Positions 10,315 to 18,427 of a DNA stretch of 64,000 bases are shown here, piece by piece. This DNA is from Brevibacterium sp. (GTDB taxonomy: Bacteria; Actinomycetota; Actinomycetes; Actinomycetales; Brevibacteriaceae), in assembly GCF_031179145.1 (NCBI RefSeq), contig NZ_JAPSIB010000004.1, forward strand, positions 1 to 64,000. Reading direction: 5' to 3'. Under the pieces are notes generated by a model. The model saw only the letters and a list, made by a program, of their open reading frames with translations. It was not told where the DNA came from and did not search any database. The number at the start of each line of letters is the position of its first letter. The stretch's first letter is position 1. A program made the translations under genes and the position numbers.

Positions 10315-10591
10315 CGAGCTGTTGTCGACGGGCTGTTCGAATCCTCCTTAGGCCTTCAACATCGACTCCCTCTGGCCATACGAGTAAGTTGGTGCCATAT
10401 GTCATCGCACTGTAGAAATGGCGCAGCCGGTCCAAATCATGATCTGGGGCTGAAGCGCTTCCGTTCAGATCTTCGAACAGCTCTTCCCACGAAACGATAT
10501 TGCCGTCGACTCTTTCAGCCAACTCTCTTCTACGGCTCCTTGGGACGATAAACACGTCCGCGTAGTCGTCGCAAGTCTGGGCACGCGTCAA
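10298..10591 (-). CDS. Hypothetical protein, 97 residues
   Basis: Unrecognised small soluble protein, rich in charged residues, with one mid-protein hydrophobic stretch (YSAMTYGTNLLVWPEGVDVEG). It lies between the frameshifted gene upstream (stop at 10598, 6 bases before this start) and the 188-residue gene, which it overlaps by 17 bases; the tight packing argues that all three were one transcript. No catalytic motif was identified. Confidence 0.5.
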   Translation of the reverse strand: MTRAQTCDDYADVFIVPRSRRRELAERVDGNIVSWEELFEDLNGSASAPDHDLDRLRHFYSAMTYGTNLLVWPEGVDVEGLRRIRTARRQQLDEFAG

Positions 10592-10597
10592 CGGAGC

Positions 10598-10872
10598 TTA
10601 CAGCTTGAGTTCAACTCGGAAGACTAATTCGCTCCAAAAGAACGTCAGATCGACCCTGGCAGCATCGGTGTCTTCTCCGTTGAGCTGCGCAGTGAGAACG
10701 ATATCGCCGTCGATGAGGTCAGCGTGAAGATCTGTGAGAAAACGCCCCGTCTGTTGCTCTTCGAATCTAGCCAGAAGGTTAAAGCATTTTCGATGAATTG
10801 CTCGTCACGGCGTCGATGGATGTCGCGATAAGCCTCCTGGATCAGCTTCGCCGCCCAAGCCCCCGACTGCAT
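10598..10872 (-). pseudogene. Frameshifted hypothetical gene
   Basis: One frame begins at an ATG at 10872 and reads QSGAWAAKLIQEAYRDIHRR through FIENALTF. Near 10765 the plausible coding moves by one base into a frame that continues as LLARFEEQQTGRFLTDLHAD and ends VFRVELKL with a stop at 10600-10598. Joined, the two halves give a smooth protein of about 90 residues, whereas each frame alone becomes low-quality past the joint. The stop is 6 bases before the next gene. It may also be truncated at its 5' end by the resolvase debris that starts at about 10878. Function unknown. Confidence 0.45.
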
Positions 10873-10877
10873 ACCTC

Positions 10878-11183
10878 CACGCCGGACTGTCGGGCACGAA
10901 CCGGGACCGGCCAGGGCTAGGTAAGGCTCTCGCAGCGGTGCGCGACGGCGACACCCTCGTGGTCACGAAGCCTGATCGTCTCGCCCGATCTGTGAGAGAT
11001 GCCGCCAGCATCGTTGCCGAAATCGAGGAGCGAGGGGTACGACTTTCCATTTGAGGTTCTGTTCATGACCCCACCGACCCGATGGGCAAGCTGCTGTTCA
11101 ACGTGCTCAGCATGATGGCAGAGTTCGAAGCAGATCTCATCCGCCAGCGGACACGCGAAGGCATGGCGGTCGCGAAGGCCCGG
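10878..11183 (+). pseudogene. Serine resolvase/invertase fragment with nonsense codon
   Basis: One frame reads HAGLSGTNRDRPGLGKALAA, DGDTLVVTKPDRLARSVRDA and EERGVRLSI, hits TGA at 11052-11054, then continues in the same frame as GSVHDPTDPMGKLLFNVLSM and AEFEADLIRQRTREGMAVAK. This is the central part of Tn3-family resolvases, which normally read RLSIGGSVHDPTDP, so a Gly codon (GGA) became TGA. The N-terminal region with the catalytic Ser and the C-terminal helix-turn-helix are missing. Mobile-element debris next to the defence genes. Confidence 0.88.
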
Positions 11184-11369
11184 CGACCGTCGATCGCCCG
11201 ATGCAGCGCTCCACCGCTTGAGGGCGGAACGCACCAGCACGCGCATTACGCACGGCCCGCCGTTGTGCTGGTCACCTTCCACTTGATCCGCCAAAGCAGC
11301 GATCCTCTCGGCGAAGGCTCCACGACGGTGCTCGACAGTGATGTCAGGGCCTGCTCGTAGACTTGGTTT

Positions 11370-12092
11370 ATGACGCCGCTTCCAGACCTGATCCGCCGCG
11401 CAGGAATGACTCCTGTGGTAATCGTGAAAAACCATAGCACCGATGACGAAGAGCGCGTCCGGACCGAGGCCCAACTAATGAACTCGTCCGAGGCGTACTT
11501 CGCCATCGAGGATCGACTTTACGAGGGCGACCACGTCGAGATGCGAGACCCACGCGGCGGACTGATCCTCAAGGTTGCAGCTGAAGTCGAGCAGCACCCC
11601 ATGCCCGCTAGCATGGCGTCCGCCTTCGGCGGGTCAAACGGATACACGAAGGTAAAATGGGGGAAAGATCAGCCTGTGCGACAAGCACCAGTCAGGCGAT
11701 TGGATCTCCAGCATTTACACGCGGAGGTGGTTTCGTCCGCAAGCGCTCTGTTTGCCGATAGTCAGTATGATTCGGCTGTCACTGAGGCCATGAAGTCGGT
11801 CGAGGTCCGCGTCCGGCGGCTCACCGGATTGGAAGTGTCAGGTGCAGCTCTCATGCAAGAGGCCTTCAAGCCCAAGAATTTCATGCTCGATGTAGGTGTG
11901 GAGGAAGGGCGAAGTGGTTCGGACGAGCGTGAGGGCTTCTTCTACCTGTTCCGGGGCGCAATCGTTGGCATCCGCAATCCAAAGGCTCACGAACTGGCCC
12001 GGGGCGATGACCCAAATGAGGCACTAGAGTTACTCGCGCTCGCTAGCCTGTTGCACAGGCGGTTAGACATCGCCGAGGCACGGCTTACCTAG
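11370..12092 (+). CDS. TIGR02391/Ymh family protein, candidate HEPN ribonuclease
   Basis: Protein of 240 residues. Residues 1-100 hold an unassigned beta-rich region (YEGDHVEMRDPRGG). Residues 112-240 match the Ymh/TIGR02391 family: helical HAEVVSSASALFADSQYDSA, then FFYLFRGAIVGIRNPKAHE, then LLALASLLHRRLDIAE. R202-N-P-K-A-H207 fits the R-x4-H motif of HEPN ribonucleases, many of which act in phage defence or toxin-antitoxin systems (family knowledge). It is convergent with the DUF3644-res-mod genes, ending 33 bases from DUF3644. The ribosome site is weak; the start is the first ATG in frame. Confidence 0.72.
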   Translation: MTPLPDLIRRAGMTPVVIVKNHSTDDEERVRTEAQLMNSSEAYFAIEDRLYEGDHVEMRDPRGGLILKVAAEVEQHPMPASMASAFGGSNGYTKVKWGKDQPVRQAPVRRLDLQHLHAEVVSSASALFADSQYDSAVTEAMKSVEVRVRRLTGLEVSGAALMQEAFKPKNFMLDVGVEEGRSGSDEREGFFYLFRGAIVGIRNPKAHELARGDDPNEALELLALASLLHRRLDIAEARLT

Positions 12093-12125
12093 CATGTACG
12101 AGCTGGACTCCAACATGTGCCGGTA

Positions 12126-13238
12126 CTACTTCTTTGGTCCTCTGGCGGAACGGCTCCACCCGTTGTACTGGGCCACGGCTTCGTCCACGTCCAGCCCGTT
12201 GGCCAGCGCCCTCTTCGCATGCTCTAGAGCGTGGTTACTGAGCCCCTGCCAGGCGATGTTCCCTTTGGCCGTAAGCTTCGCGCGGTAGTACTTCTTATCG
12301 GACTTCAGATCAAGAACATGCGCGACCGCAAGTCCTTGGTGCCGAGTAAGGCCCAGCTTCTCCCCAAGCTTGCTCAGCTTGAGCGAGTATCGATCGAAAG
12401 TGTCGACCTCACGGTATGCGGCAGCTTCTTCGTCCTCGCGCGCCGGCCGAACAGGCACCTCACCTCGCTTGGGGTCGATCCTGAGGCTGATCTCCTGGAC
12501 CTGATCCGAAGGACGTGGCGAACCGACGAGCTGAAGGCCGACCACGCCAGGGAACGCCGAGGTCCAATCGGAGCTCTCTTTCAACCCTCGCAACGTGCGA
12601 TTGATCTCCGCCTCGGTCGGCGGCTCCGTCTCCCCGCGAGCGGCACGGTCGAGGGACATGAGCGGCAACAGGCGCGCCCTCGCCTCGGCGTTGCGCCGCT
12701 TGCCTGGACGTAGGAGCTCCGCGATCTGCTCGACCTCCTTGCCTACGACGAGGCCGACGTCGGTCGGCGGGGTGGCCGATACAGGGAGCACGCGCCCGGG
12801 CATCACGTCGGTCAGGTCCTGACCGGTGAGGCCAAGCAGCACCTTGCGGAAGATCGTCACGGCCGACCTCAGGTGCAGCCACAGCACGTCATCGCTCATC
12901 ACAATGACGTCGTGGGTCGCTGTGTCCCGATCATCCTTGAGAGCGATCAGCACGACTCGGTCCCCCTCGTCGATGACGCCCAACGACGTCTCCGCGACGG
13001 TGACGCACTTGCCGAGGTCGAAGGAACGATCGCTGCCGGAGAACTTGACCTTCTTGCGTTGCTCGTAGATCGCCGCCTTTAACAGCATCTCGAAGGCATG
13101 GGCGGCCATCATGATTGTCGCGTGCTCACGCCCTGTCGAGCTCGGCCGATTGAACAGCTCGATGGCGAGGGTCAGCGACTCGACAGCGGTCTCGACGTAC
13201 TGTCTCGTTTTTCGCGCGACCATCCCTAGCCCAACCAA
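12126..13238 (-). CDS. DUF3644 domain protein, candidate HEPN nuclease of the type III RM locus
   Basis: Protein of 370 residues. The N-terminal about 200 residues resemble DUF3644 (MAAHAFEMLLKAAIYEQRKK, then ALKDDRDTATHDVIVM). R104-D-T-A-T-H109 is an R-x4-H motif as in HEPN RNases, and the AHAFEMLLKA helix is also typical of that fold. The C-terminal part has a KSDKKYYRAKLTAKG segment, perhaps nucleic-acid binding. The ATG at 13238 abuts the res stop at 13239, so it is the third gene of a mod-res-DUF3644 operon; the ATG at 13223 (MVARKTRQ) is an alternative start. It may guard the RM system or act as an abortive-infection effector (inference). Confidence 0.72.
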   Translation of the reverse strand: MVGLGMVARKTRQYVETAVESLTLAIELFNRPSSTGREHATIMMAAHAFEMLLKAAIYEQRKKVKFSGSDRSFDLGKCVTVAETSLGVIDEGDRVVLIALKDDRDTATHDVIVMSDDVLWLHLRSAVTIFRKVLLGLTGQDLTDVMPGRVLPVSATPPTDVGLVVGKEVEQIAELLRPGKRRNAEARARLLPLMSLDRAARGETEPPTEAEINRTLRGLKESSDWTSAFPGVVGLQLVGSPRPSDQVQEISLRIDPKRGEVPVRPAREDEEAAAYREVDTFDRYSLKLSKLGEKLGLTRHQGLAVAHVLDLKSDKKYYRAKLTAKGNIAWQGLSNHALEHAKRALANGLDVDEAVAQYNGWSRSARGPKK

Positions 13239-16214
13239 TCAGTCAGCAAGAACCTGCTTGATCAGCGCCGCGATGTCATCGCGCTGCACCTGATCACGGA
13301 ACGTCACCTCGATGCCCTCCGAGCTGATCGACTCGAAGAACCGTCGCGCCGCCGTCATCCTGAGCTTCTCGCTCTCTCGCAGGTCGGAGCGCTTCTTGAC
13401 GTCCTTGGTCTCAATGATGAAGTTGAGCGACAGCCCTCCGTCCTCACGCTTCAGCACGTACATGAAGTCCGGGCTCGTGGTGCCGCCGAAGTACAGGGGC
13501 ACCTTGACCGACCGGCGAGGGATCTTCCCGAAGACGATGACCTCGTCGAGCTTGGAGTCGCGGATCGTGTCGTATTCCTTTGGTGAGTCGTACACGAACG
13601 CGTCGTATAAGAACTTGTCCGGCACGATGGCTTTCTTATCGCGGAAGACGCCGATGTTGCCCTGCGTGATGCTCTCGAGAGGAGCACCGTCGGCATCGGT
13701 GAGTTCAGTGCCGAGCACGAGCCCCTCAATTTTCGAGTACGTGAATCGCTCGAGGTAGTTGCTCTCCATCCACTCCGTGAACCCGGCGACGAACTCATGC
13801 AGAGTCGCCTTGTTGAAGAAGTCCGCTGGGAGGCTCCCCTTCGCGTGGAGACGGACGAGCCCCGCGTGGACACGATCGATCGGCAGAGCCGTCTGCGCAC
13901 GGACACGCTTCAGCCATTCGCCGTACGGCATCGTCTCGGTCGCGTCGAAGCGGTCCTTCGTCTCCGTTCGGACCTCCAGAGACGAGCCCTCCACGGCCCT
14001 CACGACGACGTCCTGCGCGAATCGGCCGAACTCCTGCCGGTAGATCCCGGCGCTCAGCACTTCATCGACGCATTCATCGATCTCGTCCAACGAGAGCTCG
14101 TCGAGGTGGAGGTAGTACTTCGCGTTCAGCGTCTCCCAAAGGTCCTTGAGCTCGGAGTATCGCTCGGAACGGATACCTACCTTGACCTTCTGATTGCCCT
14201 TCACGACCTTGTCAGGCTTCAAGCCGGTCTTGTTGAACGCGGGGTATGCTGCGAATAAGTCCTCCTCGCGCCCCGGCACGACGTTCTTGTCCGAATCGAC
14301 GAGGCCCTGCTGCAGAAGCTCGATGAGGAGGTCCGTCTCGGACTTCCCGAGCGCGGCGGCGACCTTGGGGAGCAGGTCCTTGACTTTGGACGGGCCCACC
14401 GCCGCGTCGGAATTGATCTCGTTGACGAGCGACCCCGCGAACTCCTGCTCTGTGTAGTCAATGAGATAGGTAAGGTAGAACTGCTCGCCCGCTAGGCGAG
14501 TCCCCTTCGCATCCACTGGCAGTCGGAGGCCACGGCCTACCTCCTGGAGCTTCGAGATCTCAGATCCCGAAGACCGGAGCTTTACGATCTGGAACACGTT
14601 CGGGTTATCCCAGCCCTCACGTAGCGTCCACTTCGAGAACAGGAATCGGCGCGTGTTCGGCGCACCACTCGGCGTCTGAAAGGCGAGCATCGCCTCCTTG
14701 TTGCGGAGGATGTCGTCGACCTCCCGTTGGATGGCCTCGTCGGAGGTCGAGTTGTCCGCGGCGAAGTAGCCGCCGTTCGTCGCCTCGACGTCAGCGAGAG
14801 ACGCCCGCAGGTACGCGACGTATTCCTTCGTAACGGGCGACGAGTCAACCTGGCGCTTCTCGATCTCCGCTACGAGCCGTGCGGTGAGGAGCTCCTCGAA
14901 GCGTTGCCTGAGGTGCCCCTTCGAACCGTCGCTACCGCGATAGGATTCGATCGAGTCAATGAAGAACAGGGTGAGGGTTTTAACCCTGGACGAGCGACGG
15001 AAGTTCTCCCACTCGGTTTCGAAATGGTTGTCGAGCGCTTGTCGCATCATCAAACTCTGATACGTCTCCGAGTAAACTCGAGCCGAGAGAATGTCGCCCT
15101 TCGCGAGCGATTGGCCGTTGGAAAGAATGACACCGGACTTGATCGCAGGGTTGTCGGTCTTACCGATCCCTTCGACGGTGATGCCCGAGAACGCACCGTC
15201 CGCGATGCCGAGCGATTCCCCCAGATCGAAAGTGAGCGACTTTCCCGTGCCGACGTTTTGGAAGGTGGCCTGTTTCGGCTTGCGCGTGGAGAGGCCCGTA
15301 AGCCTTAGACGTGTCGAATCACTGCTGCCGTCCTGGGGATACTGGACCTGGACACCTTTGACCAGTTGCTCGTTGAACGAATCGACGGCACCGAGGTTGA
15401 AGACGAGGTTGTTGTAGTCGGTCTTGCCGGTCTTGCCGAGCTCGGGGAACGTCGCGCCGAAACGGAAGACGGCCAGCGGCTGAATCTCATCGACGAGCGT
15501 CTGGTACGCCTTGTTGTCACGGCGGAAGCGATGTGGCTCGTCGATGATAACGATGGGGCGAGTCTTGCGGAGTGCCTCGTATGGGACGCTCGCCGTGCCG
15601 AGTACCGTCTGGTCGTAATCGGACGCCATCGTCTTTTTCGACTGCAGCATGCCATCGGTCATCAGAAGTGCGTAGATGCGTCCACGTGAAAGTCGAGTGC
15701 CGTTCGCGAAGTCGGCAATGACGTTCGGAAACATCTTCCGTCCTTTGGACCGCTTCTGCGGGTCCAGGACGTGGAGACGCAGATCCATCCGCGGCTCGTA
15801 CGTGTCGGCGAAGTACTTGCGCGCGTAGTCCGACCGAATGAACGCCTTTGTCCCCTCCTTGATCGGGGTCGAAGGCACCAGAAGAATGAACTTCGTAAAA
15901 CCGTAGAGCCGGTTCAGCTCGTACATGAGTTGCGTATATACCAGGGTCTTGCCAGTGCCGGTCTCCATCTTGGCGTCGACGCCGAGCACGCCGTCGTCCG
16001 CGTGCCCTCGCCAGAGACGAGGGATCGCGTCGATGCCGTCAACGAGGCCGGACTGAATCTCATCGATGTTTTCGCGAATCTGAGGATCGGTGGGGTCAAA
16101 CGCGACATTCGCTTCGTGCGGCGTGCTGGCGTCGAAGTCGACGTCCTTGAAGACGCGTGTTAGAGCATTCAGTGCACGCTGTTGGTGCTCGAGAGTCTGA
16201 AGTCGGATTTGCAT
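13239..16214 (-). CDS. res: Type III restriction enzyme, Res subunit
   Basis: ATP-dependent translocase/endonuclease subunit of 991 residues. Helicase motif I is METGTGKT (residues 83-90), motif II DEPH (226-229) and motif III-VI sequences include SKWTLREGWDNPNVFQI and EVGRGLRLP. The C-terminal PD-(D/E)xK nuclease domain is visible as SPDFMYVLKR followed by LNFIIETKDVK, with the catalytic Asp and Glu-x-Lys. Length and motif order match EcoP15I/EcoPI-type Res. It starts 3 bases after the mod stop. All key residues are present, so it should be active with Mod. Confidence 0.95.
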   Translation of the reverse strand: MQIRLQTLEHQQRALNALTRVFKDVDFDASTPHEANVAFDPTDPQIRENIDEIQSGLVDGIDAIPRLWRGHADDGVLGVDAKMETGTGKTLVYTQLMYELNRLYGFTKFILLVPSTPIKEGTKAFIRSDYARKYFADTYEPRMDLRLHVLDPQKRSKGRKMFPNVIADFANGTRLSRGRIYALLMTDGMLQSKKTMASDYDQTVLGTASVPYEALRKTRPIVIIDEPHRFRRDNKAYQTLVDEIQPLAVFRFGATFPELGKTGKTDYNNLVFNLGAVDSFNEQLVKGVQVQYPQDGSSDSTRLRLTGLSTRKPKQATFQNVGTGKSLTFDLGESLGIADGAFSGITVEGIGKTDNPAIKSGVILSNGQSLAKGDILSARVYSETYQSLMMRQALDNHFETEWENFRRSSRVKTLTLFFIDSIESYRGSDGSKGHLRQRFEELLTARLVAEIEKRQVDSSPVTKEYVAYLRASLADVEATNGGYFAADNSTSDEAIQREVDDILRNKEAMLAFQTPSGAPNTRRFLFSKWTLREGWDNPNVFQIVKLRSSGSEISKLQEVGRGLRLPVDAKGTRLAGEQFYLTYLIDYTEQEFAGSLVNEINSDAAVGPSKVKDLLPKVAAALGKSETDLLIELLQQGLVDSDKNVVPGREEDLFAAYPAFNKTGLKPDKVVKGNQKVKVGIRSERYSELKDLWETLNAKYYLHLDELSLDEIDECVDEVLSAGIYRQEFGRFAQDVVVRAVEGSSLEVRTETKDRFDATETMPYGEWLKRVRAQTALPIDRVHAGLVRLHAKGSLPADFFNKATLHEFVAGFTEWMESNYLERFTYSKIEGLVLGTELTDADGAPLESITQGNIGVFRDKKAIVPDKFLYDAFVYDSPKEYDTIRDSKLDEVIVFGKIPRRSVKVPLYFGGTTSPDFMYVLKREDGGLSLNFIIETKDVKKRSDLRESEKLRMTAARRFFESISSEGIEVTFRDQVQRDDIAALIKQVLAD

Positions 16215-16217
16215 AAG

Positions 16218-18140
16218 TCAGTACCGCTCAATCACAGAAACGGTCTGCCCGGACCTGAGCGACTTGAGGTTCTGCCTAAGCTCATGCATCACCGAGAATG
16301 ACACGGAGTACCCGAAGACGACGAGACGCTTCAGATCAAGTTCACCTGTCTCGATCTTGGAGACGAGCACTTGCACGCTAGCGCTCGAAAGCCCGGGCTC
16401 AATGACGTACGCGGAGTCTTCGCAGACCTGCAACTCATACTCGTCTAGGAGCACCACGTTGACCTCGGGCGTCAGGCCAAATCCGTCCTGAAGCAGCCAG
16501 GTCGAAAGTGCGACCTCGTCACCAGGCGTTCCGTTGAACGCGAATTTGGACACGAAATTGCCTGAAAGCAATACAGCGTTTTCGTTGGAGTCAAAGGACT
16601 GGAGCTCATCGAGCGTCTTCTCGCTCGGCTGTTCGAGACGGAAGAGACGGAAGCCGTAATCGATATCAGCGTTGGATTCTGATTTCACCTTTTGAGCAGC
16701 TCGTCGAATGCGCTCGCGACCGACTTCATCGATGGTCGAATATCCGCACTTATCTGCCACAGAGCCCGGCGCGGTTGCTTCTGCCCACTGCACCGCGATG
16801 AACTTCCGCGAGCCGAGATCCCGAGAGTTCATGGACATCACCGCATGCGCGGTCGTGCCGGAGCCTGAAAAGAAGTCAAGGACTAAGGCGTTCTTGTCCA
16901 TTGAGGTTACTGTGTTCAGAAGGTAGGACACCAAGGTTGTGGGCTTGGGATGTGAGAATACCTGCTCATTAAAGAGACTCTTAATTTCAGCATTTGCCGC
17001 AAGCACATCTCCGACACTCTCGCGCGGAATCAAAGTCGTCGGAGCGAGTGCCGCAGTCTCCAACTTTCGCGAATACGGCACAAACCCCTCACCCTTGATT
17101 ACAATTCGAGTCCCGTTGGCCACCTGTTCTTCGAGATAAGGTTGTCCCCAAATCATCCGGCCGGTCAACCCAAAAGTTGCCTGCGCTCGCCCGTTTTGGA
17201 CGACAAGATCAGTCTCCAAAATGTAACCGGACCTGCGCTCACCTGCCAGATACAATCCATCCGGGAGTCGAATATCGACCCAATCCGGGTGAAACGTCAG
17301 AGACGTCGGATTCATCGAGGACTTCGTCAGAGAGGGGAGCCCCTCAGTCGACTTCTGCGCGCCCACGAGGGAGATAACGGCAGATTTGTTGCGCGCATAA
17401 GCGAGCACGTGCTGCGAATTCTCCCGTTCGATTCGAGAACTGTTATCGGGACGAAAGTTGCTCTCCCAGATATAGTCCTCGATGAAGTTTCCCTCGCCGA
17501 ATATTTCGTCACATAGGATCTTAAGATTGGCCTGCTCGTTGTCATCAATGCTGATGAAGATAACGCCGTCGTCGGCCAGCAGCTCTTTCGCAAGTTCAAG
17601 TCGTGGAAACATGAACGTCAGCCACGCGGAATGCGACGATTTGCCTTGGAGCGCCATGACTCTCTCGGCTTCGTCCTCGTCAAGACCAACTTTCTCTGTC
17701 AGATCCTTCGCGGTGAAGCCGAAGTCATCGACGTAGACGAAGCCGTCGGAGCCGGTGTTGTACGGCGGATCAATGTAGATGCACTTGACCTTGCCCGCGT
17801 AAGAGCCTAGTAGATGCTTAAGCCCGTCAAGGTTGTCCCCGACAATGTAGAGGTTCTCCGACTCGGAGTTCGTCGCCTCGGCGTTGTGTTCGAGATCGGG
17901 TACCACTACCGTCTCGGTCCGCGTTGACGTCAGATACTTAGCGTATGACTTCCCCAGGAACTTGAGCTCGTAGCCTTCCCGAGTCATCGACACGTCGGTT
18001 GAGCTCAACACATCCTGAAGGCGGTCGAACCTGAAACCGCCGTCCTTGTCGAAGTACTCGGGCAAGGCGGCTCGGAGGCGCGCCAGCTTGAAGTCGGCAG
18101 GCGTGGTGGCTGCGTTGGCCTCGTGAGCGTCTCTAATCAC
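16218..18140 (-). CDS. mod: Type III DNA methyltransferase, Mod subunit
   Basis: Adenine-N6 methyltransferase that provides sequence recognition for the Mod-Res complex. The catalytic motif DPPY is at residues 124-127 (IYIDPPYNTGSDGFVYVDDF) and the AdoMet motif FSGSGTT at 424-430; this order is the beta class, as in EcoP15I. The central 230-390 region should be the target-recognition domain. Start codon is GTG at 18140 with a GGGGGGTAAG stretch upstream; no nearer ATG preserves the N-terminus. First gene of the mod-res-DUF3644 operon. The 287 bases upstream (18141-18427) hold no gene and presumably its promoter. Confidence 0.95.
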   Translation of the reverse strand: MIRDAHEANAATTPADFKLARLRAALPEYFDKDGGFRFDRLQDVLSSTDVSMTREGYELKFLGKSYAKYLTSTRTETVVVPDLEHNAEATNSESENLYIVGDNLDGLKHLLGSYAGKVKCIYIDPPYNTGSDGFVYVDDFGFTAKDLTEKVGLDEDEAERVMALQGKSSHSAWLTFMFPRLELAKELLADDGVIFISIDDNEQANLKILCDEIFGEGNFIEDYIWESNFRPDNSSRIERENSQHVLAYARNKSAVISLVGAQKSTEGLPSLTKSSMNPTSLTFHPDWVDIRLPDGLYLAGERRSGYILETDLVVQNGRAQATFGLTGRMIWGQPYLEEQVANGTRIVIKGEGFVPYSRKLETAALAPTTLIPRESVGDVLAANAEIKSLFNEQVFSHPKPTTLVSYLLNTVTSMDKNALVLDFFSGSGTTAHAVMSMNSRDLGSRKFIAVQWAEATAPGSVADKCGYSTIDEVGRERIRRAAQKVKSESNADIDYGFRLFRLEQPSEKTLDELQSFDSNENAVLLSGNFVSKFAFNGTPGDEVALSTWLLQDGFGLTPEVNVVLLDEYELQVCEDSAYVIEPGLSSASVQVLVSKIETGELDLKRLVVFGYSVSFSVMHELRQNLKSLRSGQTVSVIERY

Positions 18141-18427
18141 TTCTTACCCCCCATGGGTCTTTCCGCTACGGAACTCGACCAATTTGCTTTCTACCATCAC
18201 TGACCCCGACTCCAGTTGCACCGAGTACACACTCGATAATGACCTTAACAGCACTGCGCCGTCGGCGATGTCAACAGATCAAGTGCGACCGGCCACACAC
18301 TTTAGTCTCCGCGTCCGAAAGGCAAAGAGCCATGCCTGTTGGCTCAATACTCGCCCGCAACAGCCCCTCCAGCCTTAGCTTTGATCCATCCATGCTGGCA
18401 GTTCGTCGTTTCAGCAGATATGGGAAG

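Noticed and set aside
11082..11360. Separate 92-codon gene inside the resolvase area
   Set aside because: It is the tail of the resolvase frame read from an internal ATG and then unrelated sequence; no independent gene.
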